Positions 27,347 through 38,063 are shown, counted from the first letter of the stretch. The stretch: 64,000 bases of DNA from an uncultured Bryobacteraceae bacterium (GCA_938027685.1 CALJAM010000007.1:1-64000); one strand, 5' to 3'. Made by a program: numbers and translations. Notes: generated by a model not told the origin, from the letters alone.

Positions 27347-28044
27347 ACGCCCTCGAGCTCGAGGACGTATGGAAGTTCTACGGCGATTTCCCGGCCCTTC
27401 GCCGGCTCCACCTAACCGTGCCCCAAGGCGCCTGCCTGGCCCTGCTGGGGCGCAACGGCGCAGGCAAGACAACGCTGCTGCGCATTTTGGCCGGCCTGAT
27501 GCGAGCCGGCCGGGGGGCGGTGCGCGTGTTGGGCGCCGATCCACGCGATCGCGCGGTTCGCGCGCGCATGGGCGTACTGGGTCACGGCATCGCCCTCTAT
27601 GATGAGCTATCGGCGATCGAGAATCTCGTGCTGTTTGCGCGCCTCTATGGATTGGATGATGCTTTCGGGCGCGCCCGGCAGTGGTTGGAAAGGGTCGGGC
27701 TGGGGGCGTCCGCCTACAGTCTCGTGCGCGAGTTCTCGCGCGGCATGCGGCAGCGGCTTGCCGTAGCGCGTGCTTTCCTGCACGAGCCGGAGGTGGTGCT
27801 GCTGGACGAGCCCTTTACGGCGCTGGACGACCGCGCCGTAGAGACTCTCCAGGGCCTGCTCCGCGATGCCGTGACCGAAGGGCGCACGATCGTGCTCTCC
27901 ACGCACCAGTTGCGCGAGGCGCTGGAACCGGCCACGCATGTAGCGTTGCTGGTCCGCGGGCGGCTCGCCTTCTTCGGAGAACGCAGCCGCCAGATGCTGG
28001 AGGATCCGGGCCGGCTGTATCGCGAGTTCGGCGAGGCAGGCTGA
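27343..28044 (+). CDS. ccmA: Heme exporter ATPase CcmA
   Basis: ABC-type ATPase of 233 residues that with CcmB releases holo-CcmE from CcmC. Walker A is GRNGAGKTT, the Q-loop region lies before GHGIALYDELSAIENL, the signature is FSRGMRQRL (a divergent form of LSGGQ), Walker B is VVLLDEPFTALD, and the switch His is in LSTHQL. The ATG at 27343 overlaps the stop of the preceding gene; the upstream part of the open frame is overlap only. It overlaps ccmB by one base (TGATG). Confidence 0.93.
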   Translation: MNALELEDVWKFYGDFPALRRLHLTVPQGACLALLGRNGAGKTTLLRILAGLMRAGRGAVRVLGADPRDRAVRARMGVLGHGIALYDELSAIENLVLFARLYGLDDAFGRARQWLERVGLGASAYSLVREFSRGMRQRLAVARAFLHEPEVVLLDEPFTALDDRAVETLQGLLRDAVTEGRTIVLSTHQLREALEPATHVALLVRGRLAFFGERSRQMLEDPGRLYREFGEAG

Positions 28045-28778
28045 TGGCGCAGGCGGAAGCCCGAGTCGGCGCGCGGCGAAAATCATCCCTCGCGGTTCCC
28101 GGTTGGTGGCGCGGAGCCCTCGTCGTCGCCGGCAAGGACCTGCGTTCGGAGTTGCGCACTAAAGACGCCCTGAATGCGTCGCTGGCTTTCTCGGTGGTCA
28201 TCCTGCTGCTGTTCAGTTTCGCTTTCGACCCCACGGTGGAGGAGACGCGTGCGCTGGCGGGTGGGCTGTTATGGTTGGTGTTTGCGTTCGCAGGAGCGCT
28301 GATCCTCAACCGCAGCTTCGCGCGCGAGCTGGCGAACGACTGCCTCGACGCCCTGGTGGCCTCCCCGGTCTCCCCGGCCGCGCTCTACCTCGGTAAAGTT
28401 GCCGCCAACTGGGTGCTGTTGATGGTGGTGCAACTGGCGAGTCTGGTCGTGTTCGGCGTGTTTTACAACGCCGCCTGGACGCGGCGGTTGGGCGCCCTTG
28501 TGGGTGTGGTGGCGTTGGGCACTTGGGCGCTCAGCGTGGTGGGGACGCTCTTCAGCGCGTTGACGGTGAACCTGCGGCTGCGCGAGCTCATGCTGCCCCT
28601 GCTGGTGTATCCTGTGCTGATCCCGGCTCTGCTCGGCGCCATCCAGCTCACCGGCCCCCTCGCCATGGGCGAGGCGCCGGGCGCGGGAACGGAGGTGTGG
28701 TTGCGCCTCTTGGTGGGTTTCGACGTGATCTTCACGGCCCTGGCGCTGGCGCTTTCCGAGGCGGCGCTGGTGGCCTGA
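28044..28778 (+). CDS. ccmB: Heme exporter membrane subunit CcmB
   Basis: Polytopic membrane protein of 244 residues that pairs with CcmA. An N-terminal cytoplasmic region (about 1-45) has VVAGKDLRSELRTKDALNA, the family hallmark. About six membrane helices follow, with the conserved DCLDALVASPVSPAALYLGK loop between helices 2 and 3 and LPLLVYPVLIPALLGAI near the C-terminus. The start overlaps the ccmA stop. The N-terminus is some 20 residues longer than in most CcmB proteins. Confidence 0.93.
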   Translation: MAQAEARVGARRKSSLAVPGWWRGALVVAGKDLRSELRTKDALNASLAFSVVILLLFSFAFDPTVEETRALAGGLLWLVFAFAGALILNRSFARELANDCLDALVASPVSPAALYLGKVAANWVLLMVVQLASLVVFGVFYNAAWTRRLGALVGVVALGTWALSVVGTLFSALTVNLRLRELMLPLLVYPVLIPALLGAIQLTGPLAMGEAPGAGTEVWLRLLVGFDVIFTALALALSEAALVA

Positions 28779-28794
28779 AACGGGGAGGTAAAGC

Positions 28795-29472
28795 GTGCGA
28801 ACGAAGCTCGTGCTGGCTTGCTGCCTCGTCGCGGCCGTGTTGCTGGCGCGGAACCTGTACGTGATGCTGCTCGAACTGCCGGACGAGGCTTCCCAGGGTC
28901 CCATCTTCCGCATCATTTTCTTCCACGTGCCCGCCGCGTGGACCGCCTTTGCCGCTTTCGTGGCGGCGGCCGTCGCCAGTGCGCTCTATCTGACGCGCCG
29001 CGATCTTCGCTACGATGCGTTCGCGGTGGCCGTCACCGAGGTGGGGCTCGCCTTCGCCGCCGCGAATCTCGTCAGTGGTATGATCTGGGCGCGCATCATT
29101 TGGGGCATCTGGTGGACCTGGGACGCGCGCCTGACCTCGATGCTGGTCTGCTGGTTGCTGTACGCGGGCTACCTGATGCTGCGGCACGCGGTCGAGGAGC
29201 CGGGCCAACGCGCGCGCATCGCGGCCGTTTTCTCCATTGTCGCCGTTGTGGACGTTCCCATCGTGTTCTTTTCCATCCGCTGGTGGCGTACGCAGCACCC
29301 GCAACCGGTCGTCTGGGGCGGCGGCTCGATGGATCCCGCTTACTGGCAGATGCTCTTTCTGAATTGGGCCCCGCTCTTGCTGTTGGGCGTGGCCATGGCA
29401 GCGATCCGGATTCGCCAAGAAAGGCAGCAGCGCGAGATCGAGGCGCTCCGGCGCCTGGCGCACTCGCTTTGA
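28795..29472 (+). CDS. ccmC: Heme-handling protein CcmC
   Basis: Membrane protein of 225 residues with six predicted helices. It binds heme at the periplasmic face and loads it onto CcmE. The WWD motif is WGIWWTWD (103-110). The two flanking heme-ligand histidines are visible, His44 in FFHVPAAW and the one in WWRTQHPQP. The start is GTG with GGGGAGG upstream. It is followed by ccmD. Because the partner CcmE here has Cys instead of His, the CcmC-CcmE heme adduct should differ from the classical one. Confidence 0.95.
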   Translation: MRTKLVLACCLVAAVLLARNLYVMLLELPDEASQGPIFRIIFFHVPAAWTAFAAFVAAAVASALYLTRRDLRYDAFAVAVTEVGLAFAAANLVSGMIWARIIWGIWWTWDARLTSMLVCWLLYAGYLMLRHAVEEPGQRARIAAVFSIVAVVDVPIVFFSIRWWRTQHPQPVVWGGGSMDPAYWQMLFLNWAPLLLLGVAMAAIRIRQERQQREIEALRRLAHSL

Positions 29473-29482
29473 GGAGGACCGA

Positions 29483-29644
29483 ATGGACGAGCGCAACTTC
29501 CTTTACATGTTCTACGGGTTCCTGGCCGTCTGGCTGATCCTGGCCAGCTATGTGGCCGTTCTGGCCGGCCGCGAGCGGCGGCTGGAGAAAGAGCTCGGGA
29601 ATCTTCGGCGCCTGCTGGAAGACAGGGGAAAGGAGGCGTCATGA
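29483..29644 (+). CDS. ccmD: Small heme exporter subunit CcmD
   Basis: Peptide of 53 residues encoded directly after ccmC. It has one membrane helix (about 11-29, including LAVWLILASYVAVLAG) followed by a basic, coiled, charged tail (RERRLEKELGNLRRLLEDR), the shape of CcmD, which stabilises the CcmC-CcmE complex. GAGGAGG precedes the ATG. The stop overlaps the start of the next gene (ATGA). Sequence conservation in this family is low, so the assignment rests on size, topology and position. Confidence 0.85.
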   Translation: MDERNFLYMFYGFLAVWLILASYVAVLAGRERRLEKELGNLRRLLEDRGKEAS

Positions 29645-30975
29645 AACGGAGAGAAATTCTCGGCGCCGCCGTAGGCGCGGGCCTGGCGGCGCGGCAGCTC
29701 GCGGCTCAGGAACGCGTCGAGCGAGCCACACGCGGCATGCCCTCGCCGCGGATCCGTGACGTACAGGTCATCGCGACCGCTCCCGCGGGACTGCGACTCG
29801 TGGTGGTCAAGATCCTTACGGACCAGGACGGTTTGTACGGATACGGATGCGCAACCTTCACGCAGCGCGCCGATCTGGTGGTGGCTGCCGTGGAGCGTTA
29901 CCTGAAACCGTTCCTCATCGGCAAACCGGCCGATCGCATCGAGGACACTTGGCATGCCTGTTACAACTCCTCTTACTGGCGCAACGGACCGGTGCTGAAC
30001 AACGCTCTGAGCGGCGTGGACATGGCGCTCTGGGACATCAAAGGGCGGCAGGCGGGCATGCCCGTCTATCAGTTGCTCGGCGGCAAATGCCGTGAGGCGG
30101 TCGATTGCTACGCGCACGCCTCGGGCGCCGAGATCCCGCAGGTCATCGAGAACGCGCGAAAGCTGATGGCGCAGGGGTTCCGTCACATCCGCGTGCAGGT
30201 GGGGATCCCGGGCATGGCGGCCTACGGGGCGGGTCGCGGCGAAGCGCGCGTGGAAGCGCTGCATTCGGGTCCGGTTTTCGAGCCGGCCGTTTACATCCGG
30301 CGCACGCTGCGCCTGCTGGAAGAGTGCCGCAAGGAGCTGGGCGACGAAGTCGAGCTGCTGCACGACGTGCACGAGCGCATCTCGCCCACGCAGGCGCTTC
30401 AGTTCGTCCGCGATTGCGAGCGGTTCCGCCTTTTCTTCCTCGAGGATCCGCTCTCGCCCGAGGACATCGGGTGGTTCCGCATCCTGCGCCAGCAGAGCTC
30501 GACTCCCATCGCCATGGGCGAGCTCTTCAACAGTCCCCACGAATGGACGCCGCTCATCGCCGAGCGACTGATCGATTACATTCGCGTGCACGTCTCGCAG
30601 GCGGGCGGCCTCACGCCGTGCCGCAAGATGGCGGCCCACGCCGAGATCTACGGCGTCAAGACCGCGTGGCACGGGCCGGGCGACGTATCGCCCATCGGCC
30701 ATGCCTGCAACATCGCGCTCGATCTGGCCTGCTGGAACTTCGGCATCCAGGAGTACTCGCCTTTCAACGAACGCGTGCGCGAGGTTTTCCACGGCTGCCC
30801 TGAAATGAAGAACGGCTACCTCTATGCGAACGAAGCACCCGGATGGGGCATCGAGGTGGACGAGAAGGCGGCGGCGAAGTATCCCTTCGGCAGTTTCGAA
30901 ACCGGCGAACGTAAGCGCCTGAACGGCGGCTGGGGCGAAATCCGCCGCCGTGACGGAACGATCATCAAGCAATAA
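29641..30975 (+). CDS. Exported enolase-superfamily dehydratase (RspA/D-mannonate dehydratase-like)
   Basis: Enolase-superfamily enzyme of 444 residues resembling RspA/ManD sugar-acid dehydratases. A Tat-like signal KRREILGAAVGAGLAA opens the protein. The N-terminal capping domain covers about 40-150 and the barrel carries metal ligands in LLHDVHERISP, FFLEDPLSPED and MGELFNSPHEW, plus AWHGPGDVSPIGH. Family members dehydrate D-mannonate or D-gluconate or are catalytically weak. Export is unusual, since uronate catabolism is normally cytoplasmic. Its ATG overlaps the ccmD stop, so it is transcribed at the tail of the ccm operon without obvious functional link. Confidence 0.85.
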   Translation: MKRREILGAAVGAGLAARQLAAQERVERATRGMPSPRIRDVQVIATAPAGLRLVVVKILTDQDGLYGYGCATFTQRADLVVAAVERYLKPFLIGKPADRIEDTWHACYNSSYWRNGPVLNNALSGVDMALWDIKGRQAGMPVYQLLGGKCREAVDCYAHASGAEIPQVIENARKLMAQGFRHIRVQVGIPGMAAYGAGRGEARVEALHSGPVFEPAVYIRRTLRLLEECRKELGDEVELLHDVHERISPTQALQFVRDCERFRLFFLEDPLSPEDIGWFRILRQQSSTPIAMGELFNSPHEWTPLIAERLIDYIRVHVSQAGGLTPCRKMAAHAEIYGVKTAWHGPGDVSPIGHACNIALDLACWNFGIQEYSPFNERVREVFHGCPEMKNGYLYANEAPGWGIEVDEKAAAKYPFGSFETGERKRLNGGWGEIRRRDGTIIKQ

Positions 30976-31164
30976 GGCGAGGTCGCGCTTCACTTGAGCT
31001 TTGCCTTCGCGCGACGAGGTCGAGACGCTCGTCAGGCAGCAAGGCGAACGCAGCCCGCGCACGGGGCGAGCCGCGATCCTGGCTCAGGTTCGGGCGGCGT
31101 TCCCGGTCTCCGCGAGCGATGCGCCGGCTCGCGTCGCGCGGCCCGTGTCGGGAATCTAAGGCCG

Positions 31165-32367
31165 TCAGGCGTGCTGGAACCAGCAGCGGCGCGGTGAACG
31201 ATACCGGACCGTCAGTTCGGGCGTCTCGATGCGGTGGCGCTGCTCGCGCGACTCGAACAGGAAGTCGAGCACGCCGCTCACCAGTAGGGTGCGTTCGACC
31301 GGGTAGACCGGCCGCCGCGTCACGAAGAACTCTTCGATGCACCGGACCAGGCCGTCGAAATGAGGCAAGTGGCGGCCCGACCGGAAGGGGCCGAAGTGGG
31401 TCGCTAAGGGTCGCGACTCTCCTGCGAGCTTCGCGGCGAACACCCATCCCGCATGGTGACCGTTGAGCATGTAGGTCGCTGTGCGCAAGCCGTCGCGGTG
31501 GTGCACGAGGAACAGAACAGGCTCCCGGCAGTTATCCTCCGGCGCACCCGGCTTCACGGTCGGGCTGGCGGCCAGCGCGGCCTCCAATAGCGGCGCGCTC
31601 CAGCGTCCCGGACCATCGCGCCATTTCCAGACGGCCTCGCCTTCCAGCCATTCGACGGCCGCCACGCCCGTCTCTCCGCCGCGTCGCCGTTCGATCATCG
31701 ACTGGAGCGCCTCCAGCGTGTGGAAGCCGTAAGCGTCGAAGTCTCCGTAACCGGCTGCGACGGCGTGTTCGATGCGACAGCCGTAAGGAAGCTCGAGCCT
31801 GGGCACGCGCACGGTGACCGGAATGGAGGACCCGGCCATCAGGGGGAAGCCTAGCTCGCGCGACCACCGGTACATGCGAAGCGCCTTCTCCCACGAATAC
31901 GAAAGGTGCTTGTCGCAGAACACGGGGGCTGTGCGGCCGCTGCGACGAAAGACCTCTACGATGCGCTCGAACAGCTCGTAGCGTGGATAAAGCTTCTGGC
32001 CGCGCGCATTCACCGGGTAGTGGCCGTGCTCGCCGATCAGCAAAACGGCATCCACGGCCAGGCGTGCGCCGCCGAGGGTCAGCGCTTCTTCGACGCTGGG
32101 GAAGATGGTGAAGCCGTGCCGCGCGGCCAGCTCGCGGCTCATGTCGTCGGCGGGAAGCTGGTCCGTGTACATCGAGACGATTTGCGTGCGGGGTTCCTGG
32201 CGGACGCCGTTGGGGTAGTAGCCTGCCAGGATTCTTCCTACAATCACATCGGCGTGGGAGAGCCGACGGTACTCGGTGACGACGGCGGCGACCTTCGGGC
32301 GCGGCGCGGCGGCGACTGCGGCCGAAGCTGCGAGAAGGAAATGGCGTCTGGACGGCACGGCGTTCAC
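31165..32367 (-). CDS. Exported protein of unknown function, paired with the M81 gene
   Basis: Protein of 400 residues with a Tat-like signal, PSRRHFLLAASAAVAAAP, at the N-terminus. The mature part opens with a Rossmann-like strand-helix pattern (KVAAVVTEYRRLSHADVIVGRILAGYY), followed by LIGEHGHYPVN and VFCDKHLSYSWEKALRM. I do not recognise a characterised family; it looks like the large group of secreted putative oxidoreductases or hydrolases of Acidobacteriota and Planctomycetota. The GTG start overlaps the stop of the upstream M81 gene (GTGA), so the two are translated together, and a shared pathway, perhaps turnover of an extracellular amide or sugar derivative, is possible. Confidence 0.75.
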   Translation of the reverse strand: MNAVPSRRHFLLAASAAVAAAPRPKVAAVVTEYRRLSHADVIVGRILAGYYPNGVRQEPRTQIVSMYTDQLPADDMSRELAARHGFTIFPSVEEALTLGGARLAVDAVLLIGEHGHYPVNARGQKLYPRYELFERIVEVFRRSGRTAPVFCDKHLSYSWEKALRMYRWSRELGFPLMAGSSIPVTVRVPRLELPYGCRIEHAVAAGYGDFDAYGFHTLEALQSMIERRRGGETGVAAVEWLEGEAVWKWRDGPGRWSAPLLEAALAASPTVKPGAPEDNCREPVLFLVHHRDGLRTATYMLNGHHAGWVFAAKLAGESRPLATHFGPFRSGRHLPHFDGLVRCIEEFFVTRRPVYPVERTLLVSGVLDFLFESREQRHRIETPELTVRYRSPRRCWFQHA

Positions 32368-33899
32368 TGCAGGCCGAACAGCGGCCGCCGCACGCGGGTA
32401 TATCGAAAGCGCGCGGGATTGACCGCGGTCAGGCCGGGCGTGTCTACTTCGATGATGCGCCGCGCGATCGGCTCGTAGGCGGCGCGTGGGGCAATCGCGC
32501 CCTTGACCGCTAGAATGCGCTGTCGTTCCGGGTAAATGCCGAGGCTGATCAGTTGGTGCAGGCTGTTGGGGCTGGTGCGCCGGCTGGTGAGCACGAGCAG
32601 GCTCGGTTGCTCGGGCCGGGATTCTTCGACGGCGATCACCGCCGTCAGGCCCTGCGAGAAGTAGCGCTGGCCGCCGTGCCGGGCTTCGGGTTCGAAATAA
32701 AAGCCGTCGTGCAGGGAGCGGACGCGCCCTTGCACGCGGACCGGATCTCCGTGGAATCGGTCGGTTTTACCGCCGACGGCGAAGTCGAAAGAACCGTTGA
32801 CGGTGCGGCGCACGGCCTCCTGGACGGCTTCGGGATCGAAGATGGTCACGACCCAGCCGCGGGCCCGCTGCTTGAGGAGTTCGGCGAGCAGGAAGGTGCT
32901 GTCGCCTGCCGAGCCGCCGCCCACATTGTCCCCGAGATCCATCAGGACCACCGGCCCGGCTTCGGCCTCGATGGCCTGGCGTACGGCCTGCGCTGCGTCG
33001 GGGAGCTTGAGCGTCAGTTGCTTGCGCGTCTCCCACAGCATATCGGCCAGGCGTTGAGCTTCGCGCCGTGCCAGGTCGGGGTCGCCGTCGGTAGCTACAA
33101 CGACCGAGGGCCCCATGGCCTCTACGTCGGCGTACTGGTAGCCGCCGGCAACGCTGGCGGCGAGGATCCTGGGGTCCTGCTCCAGTCGGCGGGTCTCTTC
33201 GACGACGGGGGCCAGGGGCGGACGGCGCGTGTTCTGGAACACGATGTTGTAAATCATCGGCGGCTTGACGAGCGCCTGCACCGGGCGAACGCGACCGGTC
33301 GCGAGGGCGGCCATGATGCGCGCCGCCTGCTCGCCGCGCTCGCGGGTGTCGATGTGCGGGTTTTCTTTGTAAGTGAGCAACACGTCGCACAATCGAACAA
33401 TTTCTTCGGAAATGTTTGCGTGGAAGTCGTGGATTACGACGATGGGGAGCTTGGGCCCCACCGCGTCCCGCACCCGCCGCACGATCTCGGCGTCGGCGTG
33501 CGGATAGGCCTCGCTCACCATGGCGCCGTGCAGGTCGAGTATGACGCCGTCCAGCCGGGGCGCCTGGCGCATGCGCCGAACCATATCTTCCACGAGGGCC
33601 TCGAAGGCCTCAGTGGCGACCGGTCCCTTGGGCGTCGCGGCGGCCAGCAGGGTGGGATACAGTTCGAGGCCGTACTTCCCAGCGCCAGAGACGATGCCCG
33701 CCAGGGTGTCGTGGCCTTCGGCGAGCCTCTCGAGGTCCGCCAGTCCGGGCGTGCGACGATCGAAGTCCGCCAAAGTGGTTCGGGCGGGATTGAACGAATT
33801 CGACTCGTGACTGATGCGGCCGACGGCCACCGCAGGTCGGCGGCTTGGTGCGATCAGGACGGGCAGGAAAGCAAGGAGAAGGAGCGGCTTCCGCCCCAT
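32364..33899 (-). CDS. Exported M81-family (MlrC-like) metallopeptidase
   Basis: Protein of 511 residues of the M81/MlrC family, named for a step in microcystin breakdown; most members have unknown natural substrates. A signal peptide (about 1-25) precedes RISHESNSFNPART, the conserved N-terminal segment. Likely zinc ligands lie in LDLHGAM, HDFHANI and the ENPHIDTRERG stretch; the C-terminal domain has DLGDNVGGGSAGDST. Many MlrC relatives are cytoplasmic, so export is a point of interest. The ATG has TATGCT eight bases upstream and no Shine-Dalgarno. It overlaps the following gene. Confidence 0.85.
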   Translation of the reverse strand: MGRKPLLLLAFLPVLIAPSRRPAVAVGRISHESNSFNPARTTLADFDRRTPGLADLERLAEGHDTLAGIVSGAGKYGLELYPTLLAAATPKGPVATEAFEALVEDMVRRMRQAPRLDGVILDLHGAMVSEAYPHADAEIVRRVRDAVGPKLPIVVIHDFHANISEEIVRLCDVLLTYKENPHIDTRERGEQAARIMAALATGRVRPVQALVKPPMIYNIVFQNTRRPPLAPVVEETRRLEQDPRILAASVAGGYQYADVEAMGPSVVVATDGDPDLARREAQRLADMLWETRKQLTLKLPDAAQAVRQAIEAEAGPVVLMDLGDNVGGGSAGDSTFLLAELLKQRARGWVVTIFDPEAVQEAVRRTVNGSFDFAVGGKTDRFHGDPVRVQGRVRSLHDGFYFEPEARHGGQRYFSQGLTAVIAVEESRPEQPSLLVLTSRRTSPNSLHQLISLGIYPERQRILAVKGAIAPRAAYEPIARRIIEVDTPGLTAVNPARFRYTRVRRPLFGLQ

Positions 33900-33913
33900 G
33901 GAGGTCCAGCATA
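33897..33913 (-). promoter_or_regulatory. Leaderless-type -10 element of the M81 gene
   Basis: On the minus strand TATGCT (33913-33908) is followed by eight bases (none Shine-Dalgarno-like) and the ATG at 33899. Confidence 0.4.
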
Positions 33914-33938
33914 GCGCAGCCGGCGGGAGGCGCCGCGC

Positions 33939-34799
33939 TCAGGCCGCCACGGGGCCGCAGAAGAAGTCCAGGGCTTTCGAGATGAACTGCTTCAGTTGGG
34001 GGCGAGGCACGACGGCATCCAGCATGCCGTTCTTGAGCAGGAACTCGCTGCGCTGGAAGCCTTCCGGGAGCTTTTGGCGAATGGTCTGCTCGATGACGCG
34101 CGGGCCCGCGAATCCGATCAACGCGCCCGGCTCGGCTATGTTGAGGTCGCCCAGCATGGCGAAACTGGCGGTGACGCCGCCGGTGGTGGGGTCCGTCAGC
34201 ACGCTGATGTAAGGGACGCGAGCTTCGTCCAGCCGCATCAGGGCGGCGGAAATCTTGGCCATCTGCATCAGGCTGACGGCGCCCTCCTGCATGCGCGCGC
34301 CGCCGGAAGCCGAAACGATGATGAGGGGGATGCGGCGTGCCATGGCACGTTCGATGGCGCGCGTGATCTTCTCGCCTACGACCGCGCCCATGCTGCCGCC
34401 GATGAACTTGAGCTCGAGCACGCAGATGTAAACGGGGCGTCCGTTCAAGGTGCCGCCGGCCGAGATGACGGCATCATTCAGATTCGTGGCTTGGCGCATG
34501 GCGGCCAGCCGCTCTTTGTACGGCTTGGCGTCCACGAATTCCAACGGGTCGGTCGAGACCATCGAGTCGTCGTAGGTCTCCCAGTCGCCGTCGAGCAGTT
34601 GGCGCAGGCGCGTCACCGCGTCGATTTTGAAGTGATAGCCGCACTTGGGGCAGACGTGGAGGTTCTGCTCCAAGGCTTTTCGCCAGATGATCTGCCGGCA
34701 GCCCTCGCACTTCAGCCATAGCCCTTCGGTGCGGACGCGGCGCTCCCCCTGGGCAGGCGGGGTTTCGGTTTTCGGTTTGGGTCGTGTGAACCAGGGCAT
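33939..34799 (-). CDS. accD: Acetyl-CoA carboxylase carboxyltransferase subunit beta
   Basis: Subunit of the carboxyltransferase that makes malonyl-CoA for fatty-acid synthesis; 286 residues. The N-terminal zinc ribbon has Cys31, Cys34, Cys50 and Cys53 (CEGC...CPKC). The crotonase-like core includes GGSMGAVVGEKI and SASGGARMQEGAVSLMQMAK, which form the oxyanion and CoA-binding regions. accA is not in the window, so the two carboxyltransferase genes are separate here. It starts three bases after the cobO stop, giving a cobO-accD operon. Confidence 0.96.
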   Translation of the reverse strand: MPWFTRPKPKTETPPAQGERRVRTEGLWLKCEGCRQIIWRKALEQNLHVCPKCGYHFKIDAVTRLRQLLDGDWETYDDSMVSTDPLEFVDAKPYKERLAAMRQATNLNDAVISAGGTLNGRPVYICVLELKFIGGSMGAVVGEKITRAIERAMARRIPLIIVSASGGARMQEGAVSLMQMAKISAALMRLDEARVPYISVLTDPTTGGVTASFAMLGDLNIAEPGALIGFAGPRVIEQTIRQKLPEGFQRSEFLLKNGMLDAVVPRPQLKQFISKALDFFCGPVAA

Positions 34800-34802
34800 G
34801 AC

Positions 34803-35339
34803 TCAGTATTCGATGCCGCGCTGCGCACGGATGCCTTTGTCGAAGGGATGCTTGATGGCGCGAACTTCGCTGACCAGATCGGCCTCCTCGATCAGGCGCG
34901 GGTGCGCGTTGCGCCCCGTGCAGATGACATGCACTTGCGGAGGCCGCCGGCGCAGGCCCTCCAGCACCTCCTCGATCTGCAGCAGCCCGTAATCCACGGC
35001 GTTGTTGATTTCGTCCAGGATCACCATATCATAGGCGCCGGATTCGATCGCGGCGCGCGCCGCCTGCCAGGCCTGTCGGGCCGCCTCCAAGTGTTTGGGA
35101 TCGGGCTGTTCGGCGTCGGGCTTGAGAAAGCCGCGGCCCATGGGCCGAATCTCCAGCGCGCCGCCCAACATCCGCGCGGCGTCCAGCTCTCCGTAATGCC
35201 AGGTTCCCTTGATGAACTGAATCATGAGCACCTTCATTCCGTGGCCGATGGCGCGCAGAGCGCTGCCCATGGCGGCCGTGGTCTTGCCCTTGCCGTCTCC
35301 CGTGAATACCATGAGCAAGCCACGACGCCACGATCCCAC
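34803..35339 (-). CDS. cobO: Cob(I)yrinic acid a,c-diamide adenosyltransferase
   Basis: CobO/BtuR-type corrinoid adenosyltransferase of about 178 residues, adding the 5'-deoxyadenosyl ligand in cobalamin synthesis or salvage. P-loop GDGKGKTTAAMG is near the N-terminus; MIQFIKGTWHYGE, DMVILDEINNAVDYGLL and ICTGRNAHPRLIEEADLVSEV are family signatures. The start is uncertain. The frame is open to 35477, but upstream sequence is low-complexity Arg-rich and overlaps the divergent sdh promoter. I chose GTG at 35339, which has a TACCGT six bases ahead; an ATG at 35312 would be too close to the P-loop strand. No other cobalamin gene is nearby, so salvage is possible. Confidence 0.88.
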   Translation of the reverse strand: MGSWRRGLLMVFTGDGKGKTTAAMGSALRAIGHGMKVLMIQFIKGTWHYGELDAARMLGGALEIRPMGRGFLKPDAEQPDPKHLEAARQAWQAARAAIESGAYDMVILDEINNAVDYGLLQIEEVLEGLRRRPPQVHVICTGRNAHPRLIEEADLVSEVRAIKHPFDKGIRAQRGIEY

Positions 35340-35418
35340 TTCATTACGGTAACGCGGGGCCCTCCGCAGTCGCAATGACGGCGGCCGCCGCCGGACACAA
35401 CGCCGGCCTGACCGGTTA

Positions 35419-35424
35419 TATAAT
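35419..35424 (+). promoter_or_regulatory. -10 element of sdhCAB
   Basis: TATAAT lies 33 bases before the sdhC ATG, giving a predicted leader of about 27 bases with AGGGATGG as ribosome site. No good -35 is visible. Confidence 0.5.
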
Positions 35425-35457
35425 GGCGGTCTCCCGCGGCCGGCACAGGGATGGAAC

Positions 35458-36149
35458 ATGAGTGCTGCAATCATCACAAAGGTTGACGAAAGGATCGCCT
35501 TCTACGAAGTTCCGGCGGGCAAGAAGGCCATCGTGGCGGTGACGGGGCTGGTGCTCATCGGCTACGTGGTGGCCCACATGTTGGGCAATCTCCAGATCTT
35601 CCTCGGCCGAGAGCGCATCAACGCTTACGCCGAGCTGCTGCACAGCTCGGGCCCCCTGCTCTGGGCGGCGCGGCTTGTGTTGCTGGTGGCGGTGGGTTTA
35701 CACATCGTTTTCACTGTGCAGTTGTGGCTGGCGAAGCGAAGGGCGCGCCCGGTCCGTTACCTCAAGAAAGTCGACGTGCCCTCGGCCTACGCTGCTCGCA
35801 CCATGATCCTGAGCGGGCCCCTGATCGCCGCCTTCGTCATCTTCCACGTGCTGCACCTGACGACGGGGCAGGCCGGCCTGCCCTTCGAGCCGCTTAACGT
35901 GTATGACAACGTGGTGCGCGGCTTCCGGATCTGGTACGTTTCGCTGGCGTACATGGTGGCCGTTTCGCTGGTGGGCGTGCACGTCTGGCACGGCCTGTGG
36001 AGCATGCTGCACACACTGGGTCTGGATGACGAGCGCTATCGCCCCACGCTGGAGCGAATCTCGCACGCGGTGGGATTGCTCACGGCTTTGGGCTATCTCT
36101 CCATCCCGGTGGCGGTGCTCACCGGTCTGATCGGCGGAGGTGTGAACTA

Positions 36150-36150
<1 letters not shown>
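35458..36150 (+). CDS. sdhC: Succinate dehydrogenase cytochrome b subunit (b558 type)
   Basis: Membrane anchor of 230 residues with five predicted helices, the single-subunit diheme form found in type B succinate:quinone oxidoreductases. Likely heme ligands are His in [28 protein letters not shown] and [11 protein letters not shown]. One polypeptide replaces the usual SdhC/SdhD pair. The stop overlaps the sdhA start (TAATG). Type B enzymes commonly use menaquinone and can run in either direction, so function as fumarate reductase cannot be excluded. Confidence 0.93.

Positions 36151-38059
<1,909 letters not shown>

Positions 38060-38063
<4 letters not shown>

Noticed and set aside
30976-31164. 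190-base gap between the dehydratase and the exported unknown, with some GC-rich repeats
   Set aside because: Short inverted repeats such as GACGAG/CTCGTC are expected at this GC content; no gene, RNA fold or clear terminator could be supported.
32553-33914. 453-residue plus-strand open frame opposite the M81 gene
   Set aside because: Gly/Ala/His-rich shadow; the minus-strand frame has a signal peptide and conserved motifs.
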